64,000 nt of DNA from Acanthamoeba castellanii str. Neff (Eukaryota > Discosea > Longamoebia > Acanthamoebidae): assembly GCF_000313135.1 (NCBI RefSeq), contig NW_004457518.1, positions 179,692 to 243,691 on the forward strand, given 5' to 3'. A program made the translations under genes and the position numbers. The notes under the pieces were generated by a model. It was not told the origin of the DNA. It ran no database searches and saw only the letters and a list, made by a program, of their open reading frames with translations. This document shows, piece by piece, positions 22,066 to 34,379 of the stretch (position 1 is its first letter; each line of letters opens with the position of its first letter).

Positions 22066-23860
22066 ATGAATTTTGCGTCGGCGTTCTTTTCGCACTCTGC
22101 AAAAAAGATGGAGCCGACGTTGGTCACCAGCGAGTGGGTGAAGTCCCGCATTGCCGAGGGCACGCATGCTTCCAAGGTGGTCGACTGCTCGTGGTTCCTT
22201 GTCCCGCCCTCGTCGCCTCACCGCCCCGTCCTCGCTGGTGCCCTTCTACATCTCGTTTTTTAATAATTTTAGTATTATAAAAATAAATAACTCATAACTA
22301 TTGGTGCAGGAGCGGCGTACTTTGATGTGGACGACGTGGCGGACCGGTCGGAGGACAAGAGCCCCTCGCCCCACATGCTGCCCTCGCCCGACCAGTTCGC
22401 CGCGTGGATGGACCGCCACGGCATCACCCCGTACGTACATTTGTTTTATATTTATTTATTTTTATATACATGCCGCCCTCCCCCCATTTCCCACAGCTCC
22501 CTGCTGATGCGGCGGCCGTGCGGCGGTGGCGGGGGGCAGTGACGATCACGTGCTCCTGTACGACCACTCCAACGGCCTCCTCACTGCGTCTGCTCGCGTC
22601 TGGTGGACCTTCCGCGTACCACTACTGCCCTACTTCTTCTTCTTCAAACGCACCTCGCTCTCCTTTTCTCGCGTTCGAGCCGCTGCTCACTGTGCGTGTG
22701 TGTGCGTGTGTGTGTGTGCTGTGGGTGCGTGTGCGTGTGTGTGTGTGTGCTGTGCGTGGGTGGCAGGTGTTCGGGCACGGTCGGGTGTCGGTGCTGGAGG
22801 GCGGCTACGCGGGCTGGCCCGCTGGACTGGAGATCCCGGCTCAATGGCGCATCGTCGTGCCATCCGACGTGCCGAGCGGTGCCGCCCCCGCCTCCTACCC
22901 GGCCTCCTACCACCCCGTACGCATCCCACACACACGACACACGACACACGACACACGCCCACCGCACTCACTCGCGCACCACCGCACACACTCACGCACA
23001 CGTGCGTGCGGCTTTGGCTGGTGCTGCGCGCAGGAATTGGTGTGGGGCCAAGAAGACGTGCTCAAGCACATCGTGAGCGCTGGCAAGCAGGACGACGGCC
23101 GCCGCCACATCCTCCTCGACGCCCGCCCCGGCGAGCGGTTCCTCGGCCAGGCCGGTACACGCCCCCTCCCCCCCGCCCACACGCGATGAATTTTAACTCC
23201 GATGTGCACGCTTCACGCGGGTGTCGTGTGTGTCTTGTGTGTCTTGTGTGTCGTGTGTCGTGTGTCGTGTGTCGTGTGTCGCGTGCGTTCAGGTGAGCCG
23301 CGAAGGGGCGTGCCCAGTGGAAGCGTGCCCGGTTCTGTGTCGTTTCCCTTCCCCCAACTCTTCCGCAAGGTACTGGGGCGCGCACGCACAACGCCGAGAC
23401 CCCGACTGACAGCAGGCCTTCGGGCTTGCGGCCGGCAGGTGGAGCGCACGAACGAGCGGGGCGAGGTGGAGGCCGTGCATCTGCTCAAGAGCCGCGAGGA
23501 GCTCGTCGAGCTGTTCGCCCAGCGGGGCGTGCCCATCGCCGACAAGAGCGGGGAGCAGACGCATGACGAGGTGGCGGTGGCGGCCATGTGCGGGTCAGGC
23601 GTGACCGCGTGCCCGCTGGCCCTCGTCCTCTACACCTTTGGCCGCCCCGACGTGCCCATCTACGACGGCTCCTGGTACCCCCGCAGATCTGCTACACGCA
23701 CGACACGACACGCACCTCTCTCATGTCATTTGGTCGGTGCACCGTTTGATTGATCTATTGTTCGGCGCGCAGGACGGAGTGGGCGTTCACGGCCCACCCG
23801 AAGCAGCACCTGCAGCAGCTCCCGCCCGACGTCGTCCCGCTCCGCAAGTACCACCACTGA
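22066..23860 (+). CDS. 3-mercaptopyruvate sulfurtransferase (tandem rhodanese)
   Basis: Moves sulfur from 3-mercaptopyruvate to thiols in cysteine catabolism (EC 2.8.1.2). Domain 1, inactive: LVTSEWVKSRIAEG, AAYFDVDDVADRSEDKSPSP, HMLPSPDQFAAWMDRHGI, LYDHSNGLLTASARVWWTFR, VFGHGRVSVLEGGYAGW. Domain 2, active: ILLDARPGERFLGQAG, and the catalytic loop CGSGVTACPLALVLY followed by VPIYDGSWTEW. The loop is CGSGVT, as in mercaptopyruvate enzymes, not CRKGVT as in thiosulfate sulfurtransferase. The start at 22066 (MNFASAFFSHSAKK) leaves a short basic leader that may send it to mitochondria; an internal Met at 22108 would give a cytosolic form. About seven exons; some introns hold CACGAC/GTGTCGT repeats. 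Confidence 0.92.
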
Positions 23861-24045
23861 CGCCTTCTGCGAAACCAACAACACGCAAGACGCTGCTATC
23901 TTGAACTAAAAACTATCACTATTTACATCACCACCACCACCACCACGTCGAGAAAAGAGTTGTGCTGTTGGTTGTTGGTTGGTGGAGGGAGGCGGAGGCC
24001 ATCGGCCACGCAATGATGCTTGATTGATGGTTGGTGCGATGAGCC

Positions 24046-25633
<1,588 letters not shown>

Positions 25634-25937
25634 GACGATGGTGCCTCTCTTTGCTCAGTTAGATTTGATTGGGTTGGTGTTTGGCCCCGTTGTGCTGCTG
25701 TTGTGCTGCGTTCTTCTTGTTGCGTGCTGTCCTCTTTTTTTGCTTGCGCTCTGGTGTTTTATCTGGTTGACATTAATTAAAGGGCAGACCAGCGCTCATT
25801 GGTTGCTCGTCTGAAAATCACCGGTGCAACCGCCGAACAGGCACATGCCGGAAATGCCGGCAGCGTGCCTGGCATTCTTGAAGAAAACGAGCCTACCATT
25901 TATTTGTTTTTGTTTGCGCTTGCAGGTGGGGGAGCAC

Positions 25938-28205
25938 ATGGAAGCGAAGGCGGAGAGGAGCGGCACTGCGGGGCGCCCCAAGGTTGTGGTGGTGGGCGCC
26001 GGCATTGTGGGCCTCACTGTGGCCACCATGTTGCGGGAGACGCTGCCGGAGGTGCCGCTCACCCTCTGGGCCAAGGACTTCCCGCCCAACACCACCTCCA
26101 ACATCGGTAATGCGCCTACTCCAATTTGCACCGCGCCTCCTTCTCGCCTTCTTATTTATTGATATTTATTATTATTTGCTCATTTAAATTACTTAGTATT
26201 ATTAATTGATTATTAATTCATTAATTAATACAAAGAAATGTGGTGTAGCGGGAGGGCTGGTGTGTCCGTTCCTGTGCAGTCCGCCGCATCGAGTAATGAG
26301 CTGGACGGCCGCCACCTTCCGCCACTACCGGCAACGGTCGGTACCCCCAACCTAGGGTTTCCTTAGAACTCTTTGTTGCGTGGCATGCCAATGTCGTTCG
26401 TGTGATGGTTGTTGTTGTTGTTCACGGGCGGCGGCGGCGGCCTGTGCAGGTACATGGGCGCGGAGGCGTGCCAGGGTGCGTCGTCGTCATCAGCGTCGCC
26501 GGAGCTGGTGCGCGAGCAAAAGTGCTACGAGTACTTCCCGCACCGCCTCGCCGCTGATCCCTACTGGTTGGTACCCCCGGCTGACCACCGCCTTTCGCTA
26601 GTGCCGTTGCGACTGGTGACCACACTGCTCGCCAGACTGCTGGCCTGACTGCATTTTTTTTTCTCCACAACAGGAAGGAGATCATGCCCTCCTATAGGCG
26701 GCTTAATCCCAACGAACTGCCGGCCGAGTATGCCGATGGTACTGAGATGCGATCACATATATATCTGTGATCGCATATATATTTATAAGAGTTTTGGTTG
26801 GACAGGATTCGTGGTGGACGCGCTGGTGGTCGAAGTGCCTCAGCTGCTGGCACAGCTCGTGCAGCGCCTGCGCGATGACGGCGGTACACCCGACATCGTC
26901 GCGACGTGCCTTGCTACAGTCGAGGTGGTGACTTCGTTCTTCTCTTTGGCTGCCGATCATATACGTCCGCCAGTGACGTTCGTGCAGAGGGAGGTGCACG
27001 ACTTGCGCGAGGCATTCCACGAATTCGACGTCGTGATCAACTGCACCGGCATCGGATCCCGCTGGCTGTGCAACGACCCACACGTACGTGGCCTTGTCCC
27101 GCGTGCCATGTTCTGTAGTTGTGCGGTTGGTCCGTCTGCTCGACGATGACGCCATGGAGTTCATGGAGGAGACCCTCAAGATCATGGCCTACCTCACCTT
27201 CTACGGCCGCGGTCGATGCTGATGGCCCTGGCCGCGAAGCTGGCTAACGCAACACGCCCGGTGTCGACGCACAGGTCTATCCCCTCCGTGGGCAGATACT
27301 GCGCGTGCGGCAGGTCGGCTGCGACCGAACGGTGCGGACCCGCAACCAGGTTTTGATGTGGTGGCGTGTGTGTTCACGTGGCTGCTTTCTTTTTCCGGAG
27401 CAGGTGAGCGACGAGGAAGGACCCAACTGCTTGGGCTACTTCATCAGCAGGCAGAACGACATCATCCTGGGCGGCACCGCCATCAAGGGTATCGGCTCCC
27501 TTACCATTGTGGTGGGTGGTGGGTGGTGGGCGGTGGGTGGTGGGCGGTGGGCGGTGGGCGGTGGGTGGTGGGTGGTGGGTGGTGGGTGGTGGGTGGTGGG
27601 TGGTGGGTGGTGGGTGGTGGGTGGTGGGTGGTGGGTGGTGGGTGGTGGGTGGTGGGTGGTGGTATTGTCTGAAGCCCGAGGTTGATGTGATTTCTGATGC
27701 CTCGTGCGCAATTGCGCACACAGACGACTGGTCGACCAACGTGGACGAACGTACCACGGAGGAGATTCTGCGCAAGGTAGAGAACCTGTCGGTGGGCAAG
27801 CTCCAGAAGAAGGACCTCGAGGTGCTCGAGGTGCTGGTTGGACTTCGGCCGGCCAGGTACGCAGGCCTCACCGTCGAAGCCACCAGCTTCGATCTCTCCC
27901 AGGAATTTACCAGGCCTTGTTTGGAATGCGTTTGGGGGGGGGACGTAGAACGGAGGTGCGTCTGGAGAAGGAGGAGTTCTCCCACGGCGCAGCCAAGAAG
28001 ACTGTCATCCACAACTACGGCCACGGCGGTACTCCCTCTCCCGCTTACCATCACCATTCGAGTTGCGCGCTCAAATCCTCGTGGTGCAACATCAGGAAGC
28101 GGATTCACCGTCGCGTGGGGGTGCGCCGAGGAAGTGGTCTCGCTCGTGCAGAGCGCGCTGCTGCCCGACGCCAGGCCGCACACGCCCGCCCACAGCAACC
28201 TCTGA
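25938..28205 (+). CDS. D-amino-acid / D-aspartate oxidase (FAD)
   Basis: Peroxisomal-type flavoenzyme that deaminates D-amino acids to keto acids, giving H2O2 and ammonia. The start MEAKAERSGTAG precedes the FAD Rossmann motif KVVVVGAGIVGLTVATML, then the AGGLVCPF-type flavin contact, VINCTGIGSRWL and YPLRGQILRVRQV. GLRPARTEVRLE carries the substrate-carboxylate Arg position, and VIHNYGHGGSGFTVAWGCA is the C-terminal family signature. Whether it prefers neutral or acidic D-amino acids cannot be told by eye. It ends in PHTPAHSNL, not a standard -SKL, although the terminal -SNL is a near-PTS1 form. About nine introns; one is a long (GGTGGGT) repeat at 27508-27662. Peptidoglycan D-amino acids from eaten bacteria are a plausible substrate (inference). 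Confidence 0.92.
27508..27662 (+). repeat. GGTGGGT tandem repeat in a D-amino-acid oxidase intron
   Basis: About 22 units of (GGTGGGT)n with GGGCGGT variants on the gene's sense strand, inside the intron from about 27489 to 27721. The regular G-triplets spaced by 1-4 bases fit a G-quadruplex-forming motif in both DNA and pre-mRNA. Confidence 0.9.
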
Positions 28206-28284
28206 AGACAAGCACATTGTACTTTTGTCGACAGGCAGAAAGGAAACGTTGTTTTTATTCTTTTTCACACGGGGCGAAGAGAAG

Positions 28285-31200
28285 ATGGCAGCACGGGGGC
28301 AGGGGCAAGGAGGAGGTGGTGACCCCGGCATGATGGCACAGCAGCAGGCGCCGCAGCAGCCGCCAGGACCGATGCCTCCGCAGGTGCAGCAGGGTGCGAG
28401 GCCAGGGCCGGTGGTAGTGACGAATGTGGTGTTTGTAGTGGACACCAGCGCGAGCATGAATCAGCGCATCTACAACGGGCTGTCCCTACTCGACTGTGCC
28501 AAGGCTGCCATCGAGCATTTTCTCAAAGTGCGCGGACGCGACCTTAGATTCGATCGCCTCTTCCTCCTGACCTTCGACGATGGCCCCTCTGGCATCAAGG
28601 TACCCCTCCATTTATTGAAATTAGACTTGTGATTATTCTTTTTCACCTCCTTTCATAGCTACATCTCGAAAGAGCTGCAGATTGGCTGTTTTTTTAAATA
28701 ATTTTTAATTTTATAAATTCGTTGTTCTAAAAACAAAACAATAATGATTATACTGTGCTGGCGGTGGGTGCAGGTGGGGTGGGGCAACGACTCGTTCCTA
28801 AAGTTCACGGAGGAGGTCAAGAACCTGGTGGCCACCGACCTGTCGGCCGTGGGCGCCGCCCTCAAGCGGGCCTTCGACCTCCTCAACCTGGTCCGCTTCA
28901 GCTCCAACTTTGACAACTACGGCCTCGTACGAGTTCCCCCATTTGCCCTCTCTTTACCATACATTCCTCTGCATTCCTCACCCGTGTGCCGGATGCCGAT
29001 GCAGGGTCGCATTCCATGGCTGCCGGAGCCGTCGGTGGTGATTCTCCTCACCGATGGCGGCGCCCTCACCAGCCACACCGGCGTCCTCAGCAATGTACAC
29101 ACACAATTCCTCGCGTTCGCTTTTTGCCCCTCACTCTCTGGCATGGAATGCGCACATTCCTCACGTTCTGCGAATTCCCTCCACGCCGACACACATTTCA
29201 GCTGGTGCTGCCGCCCACGCCGCAGCCGGGATCGGAGTTGACCGTGGAGCCGTTCCGGTGGGACCAGCGCCTGTTCAGCGTCCTCCTACGACCCCCGTCC
29301 ACCTCGGCTGCCAGCGACGCGCCCGGCGGCGGCGCTCCTTCGGGCGCGCCCGTGCCCAACGACCCGCAAGGAAGCCCGTCGTCCCACCTCACCGCCATGA
29401 GCGAGGTCACCGGCGGCAAATGCTACGTCGCCACCTGCATGAAGGTATTGTGCGGCACACGGCACACGGCACACGGCACACGGCACACGGCACACGGCAC
29501 ACGGCACACGGCACACGGCACACGGCACACGGCACACGGCACACGGCACACGGCACACGGCACACGGCACACGGCACACGGCACACGGCACACGCACGAG
29601 TAATGATTCGCGCTTTTTTTGTGTGGTGCAGACGCTGTTGGGGTGTGTGGAGTCAGTCGTGGGCCGCCTCAACACGGGCGGTCTTGTCGTCAACTTCGAT
29701 CGAATGAGCCTGGCCGACGACCCTCCGACCGGTACACGCTCCTTCTTTCTCGTGTGCATGTTGTGCGTGTCGTGCTTACGTCCTCGTGTGCGTCGTGTGT
29801 GTGTGTCGTGTGTGTGTCGTGTGTGTGTGGCCTGAGCAGGCTTGCAGCTTCCGGCGTCTCCGCATCGGCTGCTGTTCCTGCGCCCCATCGAGGGCCGGCT
29901 GCCGCTGGGCAACTGGCCGCTCCCCGAATCGTTTCCGCCGGAGGCCATCCTGGGCCTGGCCGCCGACCAGCTGCTCCCGGCGCGCGTGGCCCACCCAGTC
30001 CTGCTTGTGCGCGAGGTCGAGACCGAGCCCTACATCTACCCGGGCTTCCCCTTCGACGAATACGAGGTCGAGCCCTGCCCCCTCACCACCGCCCTCATCA
30101 CACAGCTTTCCCAGTCCAAGGTACACCACCGCACACGCACACACGCACCACCGCACACGCACACGACTGCATGCGACTCACACTGTCGTGCGCGCGTGCG
30201 GTCGGGTGTACGTAGACGGGGCAGGTGTGCTGCCAGGTGTATGCGGCGAACTCGGGGCCGGGCGAGCCGTTCGGGTTCATCAAGGCGGCGCGGTCGCGCA
30301 AGACGGGCCACAAGAGCGTGACGCTGGTGGTGCTGCCCTACAACTACCCCCGCCTGTGGCCCCTCCTCGACGAACTCATCAACACCCACCGCAACATGCC
30401 CAACCACAAGTGGCGCAAGGTTAGATAGATCCCCTCCGGCCGTCACTTATATCTAACTACCTAGAAAGTTATATATCTAATTTTTTTCGAAATGTCGAAT
30501 ATGTTGGCGCGCGTAGGAGTTCGACTCGTACCTGGCGCGGCTGCCGCCGTACTACTTCCCCTACCTGCGTGCAGCGTTCAAGCGATATTCGTTTCCCGTG
30601 CCGGAACACATCGAGGACGGCTACACCAATATCATCAACACCCACCTCCAGAAGATCAAACTCCTCGCCCAGGTTCAACCCCAATCCCAAGCGCAACACC
30701 CGCTGTATGTGTGCGCATGCGCTGACTTTGGAGTACTGTGCGTGTGTGTGTGTGTGTGTGTGTGTTTGTTGTGTGTTGATGTGGTGGTGGTGGTGGTCGG
30801 CGCGCGACGCAAACAGCAAAAGTACGACGCCGAGCGGATGCGGGGCAAGACCGCCCGATCCCAGTCCCTCGCCGCAGCGGAGGCCAACAACAGCAGCAAC
30901 GGGGAGAAGTGGGGCGTGGCGCGTACGGGCCTCCTCGCCCAGGTCAAGCAGCTCCAGGCGCGCCTCGTCTTCGGCCTCGGTACCTACTACTCCACCCTTG
31001 GCTCAGGCGCCATTTCATCAACGCCTCACGCCTGCTCGCTGTGTGTGCGTGTGTGTTGTGTGTGTGTTGTGTGTGTGTGTGTGTGGTGCGTGTGTGTGTG
31101 CAGAGAGCGAGAAGAAAGACACGGAGACGGCACGAGCGCACTCGGTGCCGATCGCGCACATGGGCAACTACCACGAGATCCTGCGCAACCAGCTGCGGCC

Positions 31201-32428
31201 CATCGAGGAGGACCCCAAGCGGCGGGCCGTGTTCTTCGGCAACCCGTTCGTGGTCGCGCGCGCCGACAAGGCCGGCAAGATGGCCAACATGATCGACGCC
31301 CTCGATATCGAGGCCGCCTCCGAGAACGAGGGCCTGGGCGCCGCCGGCGGCGCCGGCCTCCCGCTCCGCAGCAAGAAGCGCAAGGTCATGCCCTCCTCCC
31401 TCCCCGGCAAACCCGCCTCCCACCCCCCACCCCAGTACGCCCCCCACCACCCCGCCCCGCCCCCGCCCCCCGCCCCCGCCCCAGTTTCTAAAACGACTCG
31501 GGTGTGGCGGTGGTGCACAGGGCCAAGAAGCCGAAGTTGGCGGCGCCCACATCACAGCAGGCTACGGCGGCGGTCGGGGCGCCGCCAGCATCGGCGGTTG
31601 CGCCGACTCCGGCAGACGACCAGACGCCGTCGCCGCCGCCGGCCCTGCACCAGCCGTCGCAGGCGGCCCAGGCCGAGGCCCTGGCCGGCGCGCTCGGCGT
31701 GGGCGGCGAGGAGGAGGAGGGCGAGCTGCAGGAGGAGCCCACGTCGTCGCCGCATCCGGGCGTCGATCTCGAGGGCCGGCTGCTGGCGGTGGACGACCTG
31801 GCCGACGACGATGAAGACGACGATGAGGAGGGCGAGGAGGGCGAGCTGGAGGGGGATCAGATGGGCGACGAGGCCGGCCAGGAGCAAAGGAGACCCTCGC
31901 TGGAGGTGGGCGACGAGGGAGACGAGGAGGGCGGCGAGGAGGGAGAGCTCGATCTGAGCACCGACGAGACGGAGAGCGGCGACGCCAGCGCCAACAACGA
32001 ATACCCGCCACCGGCGGCGGCCGCCGCAAGCGAGGCCGACGAGGCCGACGCCTCTGACAGCGGCAGCCTGCTCTCTCGGCTCTTTATGCCACGACCAGTT
32101 CCCCGCCACACCCAGGCCAACTCTGAGCGGAGGTGCGTATTTGACAAAACTAAACGGCGTCGTGGCGTTTGCGTGTGCGACGGCTTTGCTGATTGCGTGC
32201 TGTGGTCGGGTGGTGGTGGTGGTGGTGGTGGTGGAACGGAGCAGGGCGGCGCTGGTGAGTCTGATTCGGCAGCGGAGGACGGACGAAGAGGCGGTGGTGC
32301 GGCTCGTGGAGGAGATGGAGGGCACCCACGACGAGCGGAGGCGACACGCGGCCTTTGCCCTGAACCTCGCCCAGCGGTGGAAGAAGGCGGCCCTTTCCAG
32401 CCGCCTCCTCCCCTACGTATCGGCTTGA
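28285..32428 (+). CDS. INTS6: Integrator complex subunit 6 (INTS6)
   Basis: INTS6 belongs to Integrator, which cleaves nascent RNA and recruits PP2A to paused RNA polymerase II. After a Gln/Pro-rich leader of about 50 residues the vWA domain begins with the MIDAS motif VFVVDTSASMNQR; AFDLLNLVRFS, ILLTDGGALTS, PGSELTVEPFRWDQRLFSV and MSEVTGGKCYVATC follow as in animal INTS6. The middle carries LGNWPLPESF-like, FPFDEYEVEPCPLT, PFGFIKAAR, VLPYNYPRLWPLLDELI, LPPYYFPYLRAAFKR and the block HSVPIAHMGNYHEILRNQ, then FFGNPFV. A basic KKRK and a very acidic, Glu/Asp-rich stretch (EEEEGELQEEP region) precede a C-terminal helical module (AALVSLIRQRRTDEEAVVRL) that matches the position of the conserved INTS6 tail domain. 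Ends TGA 32426-32428. More than ten introns with CA/GT repeats. Confidence 0.9.
29452..29593. repeat. (ACACGGC)n heptamer microsatellite, intronic
   Basis: About 20 perfect or near-perfect CACGGCA heptamers within an INTS6 intron. Confidence 0.95.
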
Positions 32429-32755
32429 CCAACCCTTCCAACCACCAAACACAGAACTGTTTCAAATCGCAACAAGTGGTTTTTTTTATGTCGTGTCTGT
32501 CGCAGCGGTGAGGGAGACACGCTCAGCTGTACAGGAGAGAAGGAGAGGCGTAAAATAGGCGGCAGCGGCAGCGGCAGCCGCACACGCGGATAAATACACG
32601 GGGGGGGGAGGGAGAAGAGAGATGAGGGCCTACGTAGAGCACCGCACGTCAGTGGGCCGGTGGGCTCCGACCGGCAGCACGCCCTCCTCCTCCTCCTCCA
32701 CGGATGCGGCGGGGGCAGGCATGTAGGTATCTCTCGCAGCGGGCAGCGCCGCCAA
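32429..32755. other. Spacer between convergent INTS6 and TFIIB genes
   Basis: 327 bp separating two stop codons. Contains (GGCAGC)n near 32561-32578 and a G-run at 32601-32609. No gene seen. Confidence 0.5.
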
Positions 32756-34099
32756 TTAGGCGGTGGCGTTCTGTAGAGGGCGGTAGCCCTCGGGGAGGAT
32801 GCTCTCCTGGTGGGGCAGGAGCTCCTTGAACACGTTGCGGATGGTGGTGGGCGAAATGGAGGCGGCGGCCGCGATGTCCTTCTCCCACCGCTTCTCGCCC
32901 TGCAGCTTGGTGGCCAGCAGAATCGACGCCGCCGCGATCGACGACGGCGACTTGCCCTCCAGAAAGGCCGCCGCCTTGTTGGCGATGTCCGTCGCCAGGT
33001 TCATGATCTCGTTGGACAGCTTCAACTTCGAACAGAACCGGTTCTGCACGCGGCCGTGTCACATCGAGATTGTGAGCCTCCTATATAACTCAGGTAACAC
33101 ACGCACACGACACACACGACACACACGGAGGAGGGCAGGCCATACCACAAGATCGGAGGCCGAGGTGCGGCCGGTGCCCTTGGGGAGGATCTTGTTGAGG
33201 GCGCGGTAGTACTTTCGGATCTCCTTCTCCGAGATCTCGGTCTCCTTGGAGATCTCCTTGAAGGTACGCGGCACGCCCTCCTCCTTGCAGGCCATGTAGA
33301 TGATCGCCGCCACGATCGAGTCCTTCTTGCACCGCATCGACTTGTTCCGCTTCGACTCGAACGACGAATACAGCTCCTTGGCCTTGTTCTGTGTGCGTGT
33401 GCGTGTGCGGTCAGAAGAAGCAACAAACACACCAAGAGGCGTGTGCGGTGGTGGTACCTTGATCTTCTGGGGCAGGACGAGGATCTCGGCGATGTGGGTG
33501 ATCTTGTCGAAGCCCGAGAGGAGGTTCTGGTCGCCCTGGCTGAGCTGGATGCGGCGCTGCCACTGCGACATTTTGCCTCCGCCGCCCTGCCCGTTGTTCT
33601 GCCCGTTGGGTCCCGTGGGCAGCTTCGCGATCTCGGTGGCCAACCCGCCCGACGGCAGCCAGTCGTTGACGCGACTTGCGCGACTCGGGTCGTCACCGCT
33701 GTCGGCAAAGTTACGCCATTCGGACCGCACGTCCACGATGCGATCGCCCACCACCAGCCCACAATCCCTGCAGATCATGTCTCCATTCGCAAAATCTGGA
33801 GGCCCAGCGATTAGAGGAGAGGGGCAAGGTTGTGGATAAATGAAATAACTTGTTGATGGAATTGAAATGGGCTTTGAGGAGTCACCCAAGAAAAGGGAAG
33901 CAGAAAGAAAAGGAACTGCAAATGAGTGTTGGTCGTGCGCACCTTCCATGAATTCGCCGTTGGGATTCTTGCAATCGGGACACATTTCCTCTACTCGCAA
34001 CTCCCTGCTCGTTTTCATGGGCACCTCTGAGGGGCCTCCTCCCATTGGCGATGAGGGCGAAGGTGGCGGTGACGAAGGAGCCGCGCCTGGGTCCGCCAT
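32756..34099 (-). CDS. Transcription initiation factor TFIIB
   Basis: Bridges TBP on the promoter to RNA polymerase II. Four or five exons. A Pro/Ser-rich N-terminal extension ([18 protein letters not shown]) precedes the zinc ribbon (MCPDCKN ... MICRDCGLVVGDRIV), then the B-reader region (DVRSEWRNFADSGDDPSRAS). Two cyclin folds follow: ILVLPQKIKNKAKELYSSFE/CKKDSIVAAIIYMACKEEGV and NRFCSKLKLSNEIMNLATDI/SPSSIAAASILLATKLQGEK. It ends RPLQNATA-TAA at 32756-32758. The first zinc pair is CPDC, where animal TFIIB has C-x2-H. A 34102-34189 upstream extension is open but probably untranslated. BRF1 and TFIIB-like plant factors are excluded because the protein ends right after the second cyclin fold. 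Head-to-head with SAM50. Confidence 0.95.
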
Positions 34100-34307
34100 C
34101 TTGCGTTGCAAATTTGAGCTGTGGCTTTTGTCTTCACCAGGCAAGAGAGAAGATTGAGCCCCACACTGCCGTCGGCTTTTTTCCTGCATTCTGGAAACTG
34201 GCGTTTCTTGGAAATTCCGCAGTGCCTTGTCGGAATGCCTGGCCTATTCTTTTTGCTCATCTCTCCCGCCAAAAATCAAGATCAAACAAACAGCACCGCC
34301 GCTCAAT

Positions 34308-34348
34308 ATGTCGTACACTGACGAAGACGAGCCCATCGATGTACGTTC

Positions 34349-34379
<31 letters not shown>

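Noticed and set aside
27507..27680. Gly/Trp/Val-repeat proteins over the GGTGGGT run
   Set aside because: Frames of a simple repeat that is flanked by good splice sites within the oxidase gene.
29440..29600. Direct repeats that might be read as a CRISPR array
   Set aside because: Units of 7 bp without spacers in an intron of a eukaryotic gene; the other repeat arrays here have 4-17 bp units, also without spacers.
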